Source: Cypionkella sp. (GTDB lineage: Bacteria; Pseudomonadota; Alphaproteobacteria; Rhodobacterales; Rhodobacteraceae). From it: a stretch of 64,000 nt of DNA. The notes beneath the pieces are model-generated. The model was not told where the DNA came from, ran no database searches, and saw nothing but the letters and a program-made list of their open reading frames with translations. This document shows positions 34,636 through 44,054 of the stretch, piece after piece. Position numbers and translations under genes: made by a program. How positions within the stretch are numbered: the first letter of the stretch is position 1; each line of letters opens with the position of its first letter. The DNA lies in assembly GCF_030652235.1 (NCBI RefSeq), contig NZ_JAUSBA010000044.1:58494-122493 (forward strand). Reading direction: 5' to 3'.

Positions 34636-35151
34636 ATGAACAGACGGACAGCCCTAGTCGCAGGCGGTGCAGCCTTGCTGGTCGCTTCGTGCGGCATGAG
34701 TTCGGCCCCCCCAGTGGATGCCAGCGGTGCCGCCGCTCCACGGGTCTATCGCATCAACAACGCTGAGGCCGTGAAAATCCCGTTTCATTTGCTTGATTCG
34801 GTGAATGCTTTACGCTCGGCGAAAGGCGCACAACCACTGGCGTTCAATGCTGCGCTGAATGCCGCTGCCCTGACCCATTCCCGCGATATGGCGGTGCAGA
34901 ATCGGCCGTGGCATTTCGGCTCGGACGGCTCGTCGCCGCTGCTGCGGGTGCAACGGGTTGGTTACACCGGGCAGTTCTTGGGCGAGACGATTTCCGAGAC
35001 CTATCAGACCGAGTTGGAAACGCTCTCCGCTTGGATGGGCGAAGCCGATACCCGCGATGTTATCCTGAACCCCAAAGCGCGCGAAATTGGCTTTGCTTGG
35101 TTCCAAGAGCAATCGGGCAAGATCTGGTGGACTCTGGTTATAGGCGGCTGA
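34636..35151 (+). CDS. CAP-domain (SCP/PR1) lipoprotein
   Basis: A 171-residue protein. The signal peptide ends in a lipobox (LLVASC, Cys about residue 16-21), then a CAP domain covers about residues 50-171: SVNALRSAKGAQPLAFN, LTHSRDMAVQNRPWHFGSDG and GETISETY. Bacterial CAP proteins are poorly understood envelope proteins. The ATG at 34636 places a normal lipoprotein signal; upstream codons give no signal. It is flanked on both sides by L,D-transpeptidase genes, suggesting a cell-wall role. Confidence 0.85.
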   Translation: MNRRTALVAGGAALLVASCGMSSAPPVDASGAAAPRVYRINNAEAVKIPFHLLDSVNALRSAKGAQPLAFNAALNAAALTHSRDMAVQNRPWHFGSDGSSPLLRVQRVGYTGQFLGETISETYQTELETLSAWMGEADTRDVILNPKAREIGFAWFQEQSGKIWWTLVIGG

Positions 35152-35203
35152 TCCACACCAAATCGGACCAAAACGGCGGCAAGCGCGGCCGTCGTTTTAT
35201 CGA

Positions 35204-35716
35204 TTACGGTAGGATCACAATCGGCGTGCCCGGATTGATCATAGCGTAAACACGCTCAATTTCCTCGTCGGTCAGCGCGATGCAACCTGCCGTCCAATCC
35301 CGGCTGGACACCTTGCGTGGCTTGCCATTGGCTTTGCGCGGCGGCCCACCGTGGATCATAATATCGCCACCCGGCGGCTTGCCCAGCAACACGGCATTGG
35401 CGCGGTCCTCATTGTTGGGATAGCTGATGCCCAGCGACAGGTGGTAGGTCGAGTTAGGGTTGCGATGGGTGATGTAATAGATGCCCTCGGGCGTTTTGAG
35501 ATCACCCTCATATTCCTTCGCACCGACAGGAACCCCACCCAAACCGATGTCATAGGCCTTGATGACCTTGCTGTTATGAAGCAAATACATCTTACGATTG
35601 GCTTTTTGCACCTGCACCGAGGTGATCTCTGGCCCGTTATATGTCTTGAACTTTGACGAGCACGCGGTCAACGCCAGGCCAGCCAAAACCACCAGTAGAA
35701 TCCGCAAAACCCGCAT
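35204..35716 (-). CDS. L,D-transpeptidase lipoprotein
   Basis: A 170-residue protein with lipoprotein signal LLVVLAGLALTACSS and a YkuD domain. The catalytic residues are in IMIHGGPPRKANG and SRDWTAGCIALTDEEIERVY (H and C). Short L,D-transpeptidases of this kind act in the periplasm on peptidoglycan stem peptides. It converges with the CAP lipoprotein gene, with 52 bp between stops. Confidence 0.88.
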   Translation of the reverse strand: MRVLRILLVVLAGLALTACSSKFKTYNGPEITSVQVQKANRKMYLLHNSKVIKAYDIGLGGVPVGAKEYEGDLKTPEGIYYITHRNPNSTYHLSLGISYPNNEDRANAVLLGKPPGGDIMIHGGPPRKANGKPRKVSSRDWTAGCIALTDEEIERVYAMINPGTPIVILP

Positions 35717-35829
35717 CGACTGCCCGTCCGTTATTATATTTTCCTGCGAGATAGCGAAAAAACCGCAGGTTGCCTAGTCTGCGAAACGGCACAGCCGATC
35801 ACAGTTGTTTCAACGAAAGCGGCAAGGAT

Positions 35830-37053
35830 CTAGGGGCGGCTGAACTTTGCCACCAGTTCCACATGCGCAGACCAGCGGAATTGATCAACCACTTGCACCC
35901 AATCCAGATCATAACCGCCTGCAATCAAGACCTTAGCGTCACGGGCAAAACTGATCGGGTTGCAGGACACGGATGCGATCACCGGAACCTTGCTGCGCGC
36001 CAGCACCGCCATCTGCGCGTCGGCCCCCGCACGCGGCGGGTCAATCACCACCGCCTCAACGCCCTTAAACTCATCATCTTCCAGCGGGCGGCGGAACAGA
36101 TCGCGGGTTTCCACCGTGACGCGCTTCAGACCCTCGGTGTTATTGGCGGCCTTTGCCAGCGCCGCTGTCATCGCAGCCTCACCCTCTACCGCATGCACCT
36201 CGGCGCGTTCGGCCAGTGGCAAAGCGAAGGTGCCGACCCCTGCAAACAGATCAACGACCTTCTTCGCCGAGCCAATCGCCAAAGCCACTGTGCGCAGCAA
36301 TGCTTGCTCGCCCTCAACGGTTGCCTGCAAGAACGCACCCGGCGGTGGGGATACCAAAGCGCGGCCAAACCGCTGCATGGGTGCTGTGCGCAGCGCCACC
36401 GTATCGCCATTCCACGTCAGCCGCGCAAAGCCGTAGGTCTCGGTCACTCGCGCCAGTTCCAACTGCAACTGCCCGTCCAAAGGCTTGCCGCCCACCACCA
36501 TCACATCGGCGCCCGACAGCGAGCGCGTGACCGTTAATGAAACCTCAGCCGTGCGACTACCGCCCAGCTTCACCAGCGCCTGCAACCCCGGAAACGTCGC
36601 GATCAAATCGGGATGCAGCAATTGGCAGTTTGGCACTTCGACCACCATGTCAGAGGCGCGGGCATGAAACCCCATCAGTGCACCGGTCTTGGTGCGCCGC
36701 GCCGCAATCGTCGCGCGACGCCGCGATTTCGGCGGTGAGGTGATGATCGGCCTGAACTCGGCCTCCAGACCTTGCCCAGCCAAAGCGCCCTTCACAATGC
36801 CCAACTTCCAGTCGGCAACAAACGCATCCGAGGCATGCTGCATCATGCATCCACCACAGGTTTTCGCGTGTGAACACGGCGGTTTCACCCGGTTGACGGA
36901 AGGCGTCACGATGCGGAAATCCGCCAGCTGATCGCCTTGCAACTCGCCTTCGACTTCTTCGCCCGGCAACATTCCGGGCACAAAAATAGCGCCCAATGGC
37001 CCCTGCGCGATCCCGTCGCCAAGGTGGCCCAGCCGGTCGATGGTTACTTTCAC
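35830..37053 (-). CDS. RumA/TrmA-family RNA (uracil-5-)methyltransferase
   Basis: A 407-residue enzyme. A TRAM-like start (VTIDRLGHLGDGIAQGP), a [4Fe-4S] cysteine set (CSHAKTCGGC and C in VPNCQL), SAM motif VVDLFAGVGTFALPLAE, DPPRAG, and catalytic cysteine in ASVSCNPISFARD. It would make m5U in rRNA or tRNA. The start is a GTG overlapping the upstream ABC gene stop as GTGA; the next family-consistent option would be shorter. RlmD/RlmC/TrmA cannot be told apart by eye. Confidence 0.88.
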   Translation of the reverse strand: MKVTIDRLGHLGDGIAQGPLGAIFVPGMLPGEEVEGELQGDQLADFRIVTPSVNRVKPPCSHAKTCGGCMMQHASDAFVADWKLGIVKGALAGQGLEAEFRPIITSPPKSRRRATIAARRTKTGALMGFHARASDMVVEVPNCQLLHPDLIATFPGLQALVKLGGSRTAEVSLTVTRSLSGADVMVVGGKPLDGQLQLELARVTETYGFARLTWNGDTVALRTAPMQRFGRALVSPPPGAFLQATVEGEQALLRTVALAIGSAKKVVDLFAGVGTFALPLAERAEVHAVEGEAAMTAALAKAANNTEGLKRVTVETRDLFRRPLEDDEFKGVEAVVIDPPRAGADAQMAVLARSKVPVIASVSCNPISFARDAKVLIAGGYDLDWVQVVDQFRWSAHVELVAKFSRP

Positions 37054-38900
37054 TCTGCCGCTTCCTTTTCTTCGATGCCGATGAAGCCGCCAGATTGGCG
37101 ATTCCAATAGCGCGCGTATAACCCGCCTTGCGCCAGCAGTTCCGCATGGCTGCCCTGTTCCACAACGCGGCCCGCGTCAAGCACCACAATCCGGTCCATC
37201 TCGGCAATCGTCGACAAGCGGTGGGCAATCGCCAGCACGGTTTTGCCACGCATCACTTGAGTCAAGGCGGTCTGGATGCTGGCCTCAACTTCGGAATCCA
37301 AGGCGCTGGTCGCTTCGTCCAGCACCAGAATCGGCGCGTCTTTCAGGAACGCGCGCGCCAGCGCAATCCGCTGCCGCTGCCCGCCGGAAAGCTTCACCCC
37401 GCGCTCACCCAAATAGGCGTCATATCCCTTACGCCCGGCAAAATCGCGCAGGTTCAGGATAAAGTCATGCGCTTCTGCCTGCTTGGCGGCAGCGATCATC
37501 ATTTCTTCCGTCGCGTCCGGGTTGCCATACATGATGTTCTCGCGCGCCGTGCGGTTGAACATCGCGGTTTCCTGCGTAACCATGCCGATCTGACGGCGCA
37601 AGCTTTCCTGTGTCACGCTCCGCACATCAATGCCATCAATCAAAACCCGGCCTTTTTCGGCATCATAAAGCCGCAAAAGCAGCGCTACGAGGGTCGATTT
37701 CCCCGCACCTGAAGCCCCAACAATGCCGATCTTTTCCCCCGCCTTGATCGTCAGGTTTAGATCATCGACGCCCCCGCGGCCATCCTCGGTTTTGCGCCCA
37801 TAGGCGAAGGTCACATGCTCCAACCGCACTTCGCCCCGTACACGCGGCATCTCGGCAGCGCCCGGCGCATCGTTCAAAGTATAGGGCGGCGTCAGCGTCT
37901 TCACGCCATCTTCGACCTCACCCAAATTGCCAAACACCGACATCAAACTGAATGACACCCAGCCCGTCATCTGCGCCAAACGAAACGCAATCGCCCCCGC
38001 CGCCGCAATATCGCCCGCCGTGGCACCACCCAAAGTCCACAGATAAACTGTCGCGCCCACCAGCAGCACCGGAAGCACACCTGCCAAAGCCATCAGAGAA
38101 AGCCGGAACCAGCTGGAAATAATGCCATACTCAATCGCCTTGTCGCGGAACGCGTTCATCGCCTCCAACGCGACGCCATCTTCATGCCGCGAATGTGCGA
38201 ACAACTTAACGGTTTTCATATTTGTGACGGTGTCGACAATCTGCCCGGTCACCATCGCCCGCGCCGCCGCTCGCGAGGCCGAAGCCCCTCGCACTTTCTT
38301 CAAGAATCCCTTGATAAACAGGATATAAGCGGCGATCCATCCGACCAGCAGCAGGGCAACCCAACCGTTGATCGTGCTCAGCAGCGCCACCGAGCCCACC
38401 ACCGAGGCCAGCGAGAACGCCATGGTTTCGATACTGCCCGACACCACATCTGTCGCCGCCCGCGCCACCTGCATCTGCTTTTGTGCGATCCGCCCGGCGA
38501 AATCATTGTCGAAAAACGTAACGGCCTGCCCCAAAGTCCAGCGATGCATCCGCGACAGGATCAGCGGAAACAGGTTAGGTTCGACGATGATCGAAGCCGC
38601 ATGCGTGGTTAGGCCGAAAATCATCGGGCGCGCGATCAGGTAAAGCCCCGCAAATCCCACGAACAGCCACATATGATCGCTAAACACCGTTGCCGGATTG
38701 GCGGTATTGGCCACATCAATCACATCGCCCAAAAGCGTCGCTGAAATCGCTTCCATCGACCCTGAACAGGCCGACCAAAACGTTGCCCAAATGATCCCCG
38801 GCCAAGCGCCCTGCACAGCCCACAGGAAGAATTTCCAAGTCGTCGCGGGCGGGTTGGTGGAGGCCGGGCGGAACGGTTTGATTGTGGGGAAAAGTCTCAT
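37050..38900 (-). CDS. ABC half-transporter, permease-ATPase fusion (second of pair)
   Basis: A 616-residue type IV exporter: six membrane helices in about residues 25-320, then an ATPase with Walker A GASGAGKSTLVALLLRLYDA, signature KLSGGQRQRIALARAFLKDA and Walker B ILVLDEATSALDSE. It overlaps the next ABC gene as ATGA; the two proteins are similar and probably form a heterodimer. Likely substrates are lipids or drugs, but nothing in the sequence fixes this. Confidence 0.9.
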   Translation of the reverse strand: MRLFPTIKPFRPASTNPPATTWKFFLWAVQGAWPGIIWATFWSACSGSMEAISATLLGDVIDVANTANPATVFSDHMWLFVGFAGLYLIARPMIFGLTTHAASIIVEPNLFPLILSRMHRWTLGQAVTFFDNDFAGRIAQKQMQVARAATDVVSGSIETMAFSLASVVGSVALLSTINGWVALLLVGWIAAYILFIKGFLKKVRGASASRAAARAMVTGQIVDTVTNMKTVKLFAHSRHEDGVALEAMNAFRDKAIEYGIISSWFRLSLMALAGVLPVLLVGATVYLWTLGGATAGDIAAAGAIAFRLAQMTGWVSFSLMSVFGNLGEVEDGVKTLTPPYTLNDAPGAAEMPRVRGEVRLEHVTFAYGRKTEDGRGGVDDLNLTIKAGEKIGIVGASGAGKSTLVALLLRLYDAEKGRVLIDGIDVRSVTQESLRRQIGMVTQETAMFNRTARENIMYGNPDATEEMMIAAAKQAEAHDFILNLRDFAGRKGYDAYLGERGVKLSGGQRQRIALARAFLKDAPILVLDEATSALDSEVEASIQTALTQVMRGKTVLAIAHRLSTIAEMDRIVVLDAGRVVEQGSHAELLAQGGLYARYWNRQSGGFIGIEEKEAAE

Positions 38901-40738
38901 GTATCCGTCTCCAGCCCAATGAACCCGCCCGATTGACGCGCCCAGAACCGAGCGTAAAGCCGGTTCGCCTTTAAAAGTTCCGCATGGCTGCCCTGTTCGG
39001 CGATGCGGCCGTCTTCCAGCACCACAATCCGGTCCATCGCCGCAATCGTTGACAGCCTATGCGCAATCGCGATCACGGTTTTGCCCTGCATCACGCCAAA
39101 CAGTGCCTCTTGAATCGCCGCCTCCGCCTCTGAATCCAAGGCGCTCGTCGCCTCATCCAAGATCAGAATCGGCGCATCCTTCAGGATCACCCGCGCCAAA
39201 GCCACCCGTTGCCGCTGCCCACCGGACAGCTTCACGCCGCGCTCGCCGACATGGGCGTCATAACCCACGCGTCCCTCAGGATCTTGCAACGTTAGAATAA
39301 ACTGATGCGCATCGGCTTGGCGTGCCGCCGCAACCATCTGCGCCTCAGTGGCCTCTGGCCGCCCATATAGGATATTTTCACGCACCGAGCGGTGCAGCAA
39401 ACTGCTGTCCTGACTAACCATTCCAATTCGCTTGCGCACCGAATCTTGGGTGACCCGCGCGATATCCTGTCCATCAATCAAAATCCGACCCGCTTCGGCA
39501 TCATAAAACCGCAGCATCAGCTTAACTAGGGTCGATTTTCCCGCACCCGAGCGCCCGACAACGCCAATCTTTTCCCCCGGCGCCACATCCAGCGAAATCG
39601 ACTGCAATCCACCCGAACCGCGCCCGTAATGATGCGAAACGCCTTCAATTTGCACGCGGCCCTGTATGAACTGCAAGGCAGCCGCCCCCGGTTGATCCAC
39701 CAAAGCGATCGGCTGCGTGATGGTCTGCATCCCCTCTTGCACGGTGCCAAGGTTCTGCACCAGATTGGTCGTCGCCCACATGATCCAATAGGTCATGTTG
39801 TTCAATCGCAGCACCAAAGTCACCGCAGCCGCCACCGTACCGACGCTCGCAAGGCTATGATACCAAAGCCACATTGCCCAAGCCGTCACAGCCACAATCA
39901 GCAAGCCGTTCAACCCGGTCAGGATAATATCCATCTTGGTGACCACGCGCATTTCGGTGAAAAACGTCTGCCGCGCGCGCTCAATCGCCTCGCGTCCGTA
40001 GTTTTCCTCCAGATTGTGATGGGCGAATAGCTTCACTGAATGGATGTTGGCATAGGCATCCACCACCCGCCCGGTCACCGCCGAGCGCGCCTCGCTCGAC
40101 GCCGTCGAGGCTGGCCCCGCCCGCCGAATTGTCCACCGCATCAGCGCGACATAACCTACAAACCAAAGCACCAACGGCAACAGCAACCGCACGTCCGCCC
40201 CGGCAAGCATGATCGCAGCCCCCACCAGTGTCGTCGAAGCAAAAGCCACAGCGTCAAAGGTCTGAAACACCGCCTCGCCCGCCGCCGGAGGTGCCTGCAT
40301 GATCCGGTTGGCGATCCGGCCCGCAAAATCGCTTTCAAACCAGCCCACGGGTTGCCGCAGCACATGCCGATGCGCCCGCCAGCGCATCATCGTGCCAAAA
40401 TTCGGCAGAATCGTATTGTGCAGCAGCGCCACTCCGGTGCCGCCAATCAGGGGTCGCAAGATCAGAACTGCAAGCGCAACAAGGATAATCTCGTTACCAT
40501 GATCCGCCCAGACCTGAACAGGATTTCCATTGGCGAGCATATCCACCAGTCGCCCGACATACCAAATCAGCCCCACGTCAAACGCCGAATTTGCCGTCGC
40601 CACCAACGCCGTTACCGCGAAAACCCCCTTAAATGGCCGCACATAGTCGCGCAGAAACGGCCACAGCTTGCGCGGAGGCGTGTCGGTTTGGTCGTAGGCA
40701 GCATAGGGGTCAACAAGACCCTCAAAGAACTTAAACAT
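38897..40738 (-). CDS. ABC half-transporter, permease-ATPase fusion (first of pair)
   Basis: A 613-residue partner of the gene downstream. Six membrane helices precede an ATPase with Walker A GRSGAGKSTLVKLMLRFYDA, signature KLSGGQRQRVALARVILKDA and Walker B ILILDEATSALDSE. Both nucleotide-binding sites of the pair look intact, unlike many heterodimeric exporters. The ATG at 40738 (MFKFFEGLVDPY) was chosen by comparison with family N-termini. Confidence 0.9.
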   Translation of the reverse strand: MFKFFEGLVDPYAAYDQTDTPPRKLWPFLRDYVRPFKGVFAVTALVATANSAFDVGLIWYVGRLVDMLANGNPVQVWADHGNEIILVALAVLILRPLIGGTGVALLHNTILPNFGTMMRWRAHRHVLRQPVGWFESDFAGRIANRIMQAPPAAGEAVFQTFDAVAFASTTLVGAAIMLAGADVRLLLPLVLWFVGYVALMRWTIRRAGPASTASSEARSAVTGRVVDAYANIHSVKLFAHHNLEENYGREAIERARQTFFTEMRVVTKMDIILTGLNGLLIVAVTAWAMWLWYHSLASVGTVAAAVTLVLRLNNMTYWIMWATTNLVQNLGTVQEGMQTITQPIALVDQPGAAALQFIQGRVQIEGVSHHYGRGSGGLQSISLDVAPGEKIGVVGRSGAGKSTLVKLMLRFYDAEAGRILIDGQDIARVTQDSVRKRIGMVSQDSSLLHRSVRENILYGRPEATEAQMVAAARQADAHQFILTLQDPEGRVGYDAHVGERGVKLSGGQRQRVALARVILKDAPILILDEATSALDSEAEAAIQEALFGVMQGKTVIAIAHRLSTIAAMDRIVVLEDGRIAEQGSHAELLKANRLYARFWARQSGGFIGLETDT

Positions 40739-40793
40739 GATGATCTCGCGCGTTGCCCTTGGCATATAGCGCCTCAGGGGGGCGAAGGAAACC

Positions 40794-41936
40794 TTACGCC
40801 AGCAGGTCAGACTTGCGCAGATAAAGGTCAGAGGCAAGCCAGCGCGCCTGTATTTCATGCAGCTTTTTGCCCAAAGCGCGGCCCCGCAGCGCGGGCATCA
40901 GGTCAGCGGCAGTCACGGGGATGGTGCTTGCTACCCCCCGCGCGATCTCGGCTTGCCAGTTTCTTGGGAGATGCGTTTCAAACAAAGCCGCGCGGCACAG
41001 AAGCACATCGCTGGCGGCCTCAGCCCCAAGTTTCCACCCCAAAGCCGCCGAGGTCAGCGGTGAGCCAATTTCGGCCCTAACAGCAGCATTAGAGCCTATT
41101 TCTGTCCGAGATAACCGCAAAGCCCTTCCCGGATCAGCCCCACCCAAAATCGCCAAGCGTCGCTGCCAACGCGGGGGCTCATCGCCCTCCAGATGCACCA
41201 AAATGCAGAGCGCTTTGGCATCCGAGCCGGGCAATACCTTCGCCAAGATCCCGGTCTGCGCCATCGCCGCTATCGCAGGCGCAGGGTCACGCGCGCCGAG
41301 CAGTTTGCGCATCTCGGCCCCAACCCGTTCGCGCGAGAGGCCGTTAATACCATCAGCATTTCCCGCACAAGCGGCGAGTCCCTCTGCATCAATACCGCCC
41401 TCCGGGTCGCCATAAACTGCGTAAAACCGGAAAAACCGCAGGATGCGCAGGTAATCTTCGCGAATCCGCGCTTGCGGTTCACCAACAAAGCGCACCCGCC
41501 GCGCGATCAGATCAGGCAGACCGCCCAAAGGGTCCAAAACCGAGCCATCCGCCCGCGCATAAAGCGCATTCATGGTGAAATCGCGCCGCGCCGCATCCTC
41601 GACGACATCGGAAGAGAACGCCACCACCGCACGTCGCCCGTCGGTTTCCACATCGCGGCGAAACGTCGTGACCTCATGCGCAAGTCCCTGCGCGATCACC
41701 GTTACGGTGCCGTGTTCAATCCCTGTCGGTACAACCCGAAATCCAGCAGTTTCAGCAAGGTTAGAGACGATTTCAGGTCGCGCATTCGTCGCAATATCAA
41801 TATCGGCGACGGGAACGCCCAGCAAAGAATTGCGGACGCAACCACCGACAAACAGCGCCTGACATCCCGCCTGCGCCAATACTTTGCAAAGCGCCTGCGT
41901 ACCGGGATGGCCGATCCAATCGTCGGAAATTTTCAT
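40794..41936 (-). CDS. CCA tRNA nucleotidyltransferase / poly(A) polymerase family
   Basis: A 380-residue class II nucleotidyltransferase. The head domain holds FVGGCVRNSLLGVPVADIDI with catalytic aspartates, FSSDVVEDAARRDFTMNALY and the RNA-binding IREDYLRILRFFRFYA. It repairs or adds tRNA CCA ends or RNA tails. It overlaps the Nudix gene upstream as ATGA. A CCA end is genomically encoded in the one tRNA here, so repair is the probable job. Confidence 0.9.
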   Translation of the reverse strand: MKISDDWIGHPGTQALCKVLAQAGCQALFVGGCVRNSLLGVPVADIDIATNARPEIVSNLAETAGFRVVPTGIEHGTVTVIAQGLAHEVTTFRRDVETDGRRAVVAFSSDVVEDAARRDFTMNALYARADGSVLDPLGGLPDLIARRVRFVGEPQARIREDYLRILRFFRFYAVYGDPEGGIDAEGLAACAGNADGINGLSRERVGAEMRKLLGARDPAPAIAAMAQTGILAKVLPGSDAKALCILVHLEGDEPPRWQRRLAILGGADPGRALRLSRTEIGSNAAVRAEIGSPLTSAALGWKLGAEAASDVLLCRAALFETHLPRNWQAEIARGVASTIPVTAADLMPALRGRALGKKLHEIQARWLASDLYLRKSDLLA

Positions 41937-42523
41937 GACGCCATCTCGGCCAGATTGCGCAAAATCCGCGCTGTGGCACCCCAGATGTAATAGGGTCCGT
42001 AGGGCACCGTAAAATAGCGGCGCGGCTGGCCGTTCCACACCCGACCCTCAATGACAAACTGGCCGCGGTCGAGCACATGCCACAGCGGCACGGTGAACAC
42101 CTCATCCACCTCACCCGCCTGGGGCACAGAGATAAAATCGTCTCTAACAAGACCCAAAATCGGCGTGATCATGTAATTGGTCACAGTTTCATGGCTGGGC
42201 AGGCGGCCCAAAACCTCGACTCGATCCGATGGCAGACCGATCTCCTCCCAAGCCTCGCGCAAAGCTGCCGCCTCGGGCCCGCTATCGCCCGCATCCACCT
42301 TGCCGCCCGGAAACGCGATCTGCCCCGGATGGTGTTTCAGATGCGAAGACCGCTTGGTCAGGATCAGCCGCGCCCCCTCTGGCCGCAACCAAACCGCAAC
42401 CAGCACTGCCGCCGCACGCAAAACTCGGCTGTCGGGCAGCAACACCGGGTTCAGGTCAAAGTCGGAAGACTCGCCCGCAGGACGGGCGAGCGCATCTTTC
42501 AGGCGGGCAATCTCATCCCGCAT
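41933..42523 (-). CDS. Nudix hydrolase, CoA pyrophosphatase-like
   Basis: A 196-residue Nudix protein. The Nudix box is GGKVDAGDSGPEAAALREAW followed by EEIGL, and the upstream motif LTKRSSHLKHHPGQIAFPGG is typical of the CoA diphosphatase (NudL/YeaB) branch. It may hydrolyse CoA to phosphopantetheine and 3',5'-ADP. The ATG at 42523 or the GTG just before it could start translation. It overlaps the 3' end of hslO by 11 nt. Confidence 0.85.
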   Translation of the reverse strand: MRDEIARLKDALARPAGESSDFDLNPVLLPDSRVLRAAAVLVAVWLRPEGARLILTKRSSHLKHHPGQIAFPGGKVDAGDSGPEAAALREAWEEIGLPSDRVEVLGRLPSHETVTNYMITPILGLVRDDFISVPQAGEVDEVFTVPLWHVLDRGQFVIEGRVWNGQPRRYFTVPYGPYYIWGATARILRNLAEMAS

Positions 42524-43514
42524 CACCCGGCGCTTTCACTGCGTCAAACCCAAGGGTTTTCGGGTCGAACTCGTAATGCTTGCCGCAAAACTGGCAATCT
42601 GCGGTCACCACACCCTCGGGCGTGGTCATGTGTTTGATGTCTTTCGCCGAATAGATCGACATCGCTTGCACCACCTTATCGGGCGCGCAAGAACAACCGA
42701 AATGCACCACCTGCGCGTCAAACACCCGCGGCTCTTCCTCGTGGAACAGCCGCACCAGCAAGTCAGTTGGAGCGACAGTCGGACCGATCAGTTCGATTTC
42801 CTCGACCGTATCCAGTAGCGCATTGGCGCGGATCCAATTTTCAGCTTCGTCCCCGGCCAAAATATCGACATGGCTGAGCAAACCGCCCTCACCCGAACCC
42901 GCTTCTGCCGCAATCGAACCACCCACAGGCGGCATGTGCTGCAGCATCACGCCGCCCGCCCGCCAACGTGCGGACTCGCCGGGCACTTGATTTTTGCCGA
43001 AGGTCAGCGCGAATCGGGTGGGAATTTGTTCAGACTGCGCGAAATAGGTCTGCGCACAATCCGACAAAGACTTGCCCGCAATCGGGGTAAAGCCTTGATA
43101 GGGTTGCATATCTTGGCCCTGATCAATCATCACCGCGAAATAGCCCTCGCCGATCTGGCTGAACGGTTCGGCCTCCAGATCCAGCCGTTCCGTATCATAG
43201 CTTGCGTAAGCGCGGATGCGCGCGGGCTCGCCTTCGGCGCTCGGGCCATAGTAATCGGTCGCGATCAACCGCGCCGGGCCTTTGCCGCGAATTTGCAGGC
43301 TGAGCTTCCAGCGCAGCTTCACGGATTGTCCGATCAGCGCGGTCAGCACGGCGGCTTCGGCGACCAAAGCCTCGATCACCGGGGGATAATTGTGCTGCTT
43401 CAGCACATTGTCGAGCGCACCATCCAGCCGCGCGACGCGGCCCCGGATATCCGAGCGGTCAAGTTGAAAGGGCAGGACGGTGTCGTCCCAAGCGATTTGC
43501 AAAGGGGAGGTCAT
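42513..43514 (-). CDS. hslO: Hsp33 redox-regulated chaperone
   Basis: A 333-residue Hsp33. The C-terminal zinc/redox centre is complete: CSC in FGCSCAPDKV and CQFC in DCQFCGKHYEFD. Oxidation releases zinc, and the dimer holds unfolding proteins. The start at MTSPLQIAWDD has GAGG-like spacing and matches family length. Its promoter region contains two palindromes (43530-43543, 43551-43560), shared with the divergent Nudix gene. Confidence 0.95.
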   Translation of the reverse strand: MTSPLQIAWDDTVLPFQLDRSDIRGRVARLDGALDNVLKQHNYPPVIEALVAEAAVLTALIGQSVKLRWKLSLQIRGKGPARLIATDYYGPSAEGEPARIRAYASYDTERLDLEAEPFSQIGEGYFAVMIDQGQDMQPYQGFTPIAGKSLSDCAQTYFAQSEQIPTRFALTFGKNQVPGESARWRAGGVMLQHMPPVGGSIAAEAGSGEGGLLSHVDILAGDEAENWIRANALLDTVEEIELIGPTVAPTDLLVRLFHEEEPRVFDAQVVHFGCSCAPDKVVQAMSIYSAKDIKHMTTPEGVVTADCQFCGKHYEFDPKTLGFDAVKAPGDAG

Positions 43515-43529
43515 GGGGTTTCCTAAACG

Positions 43530-43543
43530 TGCCAAGCTTGGCA
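43530..43543. promoter_or_regulatory. Palindrome in the divergent hslO / nudix promoter
   Basis: TGCCAAGCTTGGCA is a perfect 14-bp palindrome, followed 7 bp later by the 10-bp palindrome CCTATATAGG (43551-43560). Both lie in the 75-bp gap between divergent starts, a likely operator site. No known regulator is assigned. Confidence 0.4.
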
Positions 43544-43589
43544 TACCGCGCCTATATAGGCAGAGCAACCGCACACCCAAGGGGCAAGC

Positions 43590-44054
43590 ATGATCAAACG
43601 CTATGGAGCAAGCCCGCAAGCGGGCCGCAGCTACACTCGTAGACCGGGGGTTTACGCGGTTCTGTGGGATCGGGGCGCGATCTTAACCACGTTTCAGGCC
43701 GAGCCAGAGCCGGAGTATCAACTGCCCGGCGGCGGTATCGACAAGGGCGAGCATCCGATTGCCGCCTTGCATCGCGAGGTGATGGAGGAAACCGGCTATC
43801 ATATCGCGGGTATCCGGCGGCTGGGTGCTTTTCGCCGCTTCACCTTCATGCCGGAATACGATCTCTGGGCAGAAAAGATCTGCACTGTCTATTTGGCGCG
43901 CCCGGTGTTGCGCATCGGCCCACCGACGGAACCCGGTCATCAGGCGATCTGGATGCAGCCTGAAGCGGGTTTGCGCCTGTTGGGCAATCCGGGGGATCGC
44001 GCGATGTTGGCGAGGGCTTTGCGTCAGATGGAATCTGGCTGGGGGCCAAGATAA
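43590..44054 (+). CDS. Nudix hydrolase
   Basis: A 154-residue Nudix protein with box GGGIDKGEHPIAALHREVME followed by ETGY. The N-terminus YTRRPGVYAVLWDRGAILTT resembles MutT-like and Ap4A-type enzymes. The substrate is unknown. The end overlaps the convergent phosphatase gene by about 30 nt. Confidence 0.85.
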   Translation: MIKRYGASPQAGRSYTRRPGVYAVLWDRGAILTTFQAEPEPEYQLPGGGIDKGEHPIAALHREVMEETGYHIAGIRRLGAFRRFTFMPEYDLWAEKICTVYLARPVLRIGPPTEPGHQAIWMQPEAGLRLLGNPGDRAMLARALRQMESGWGPR

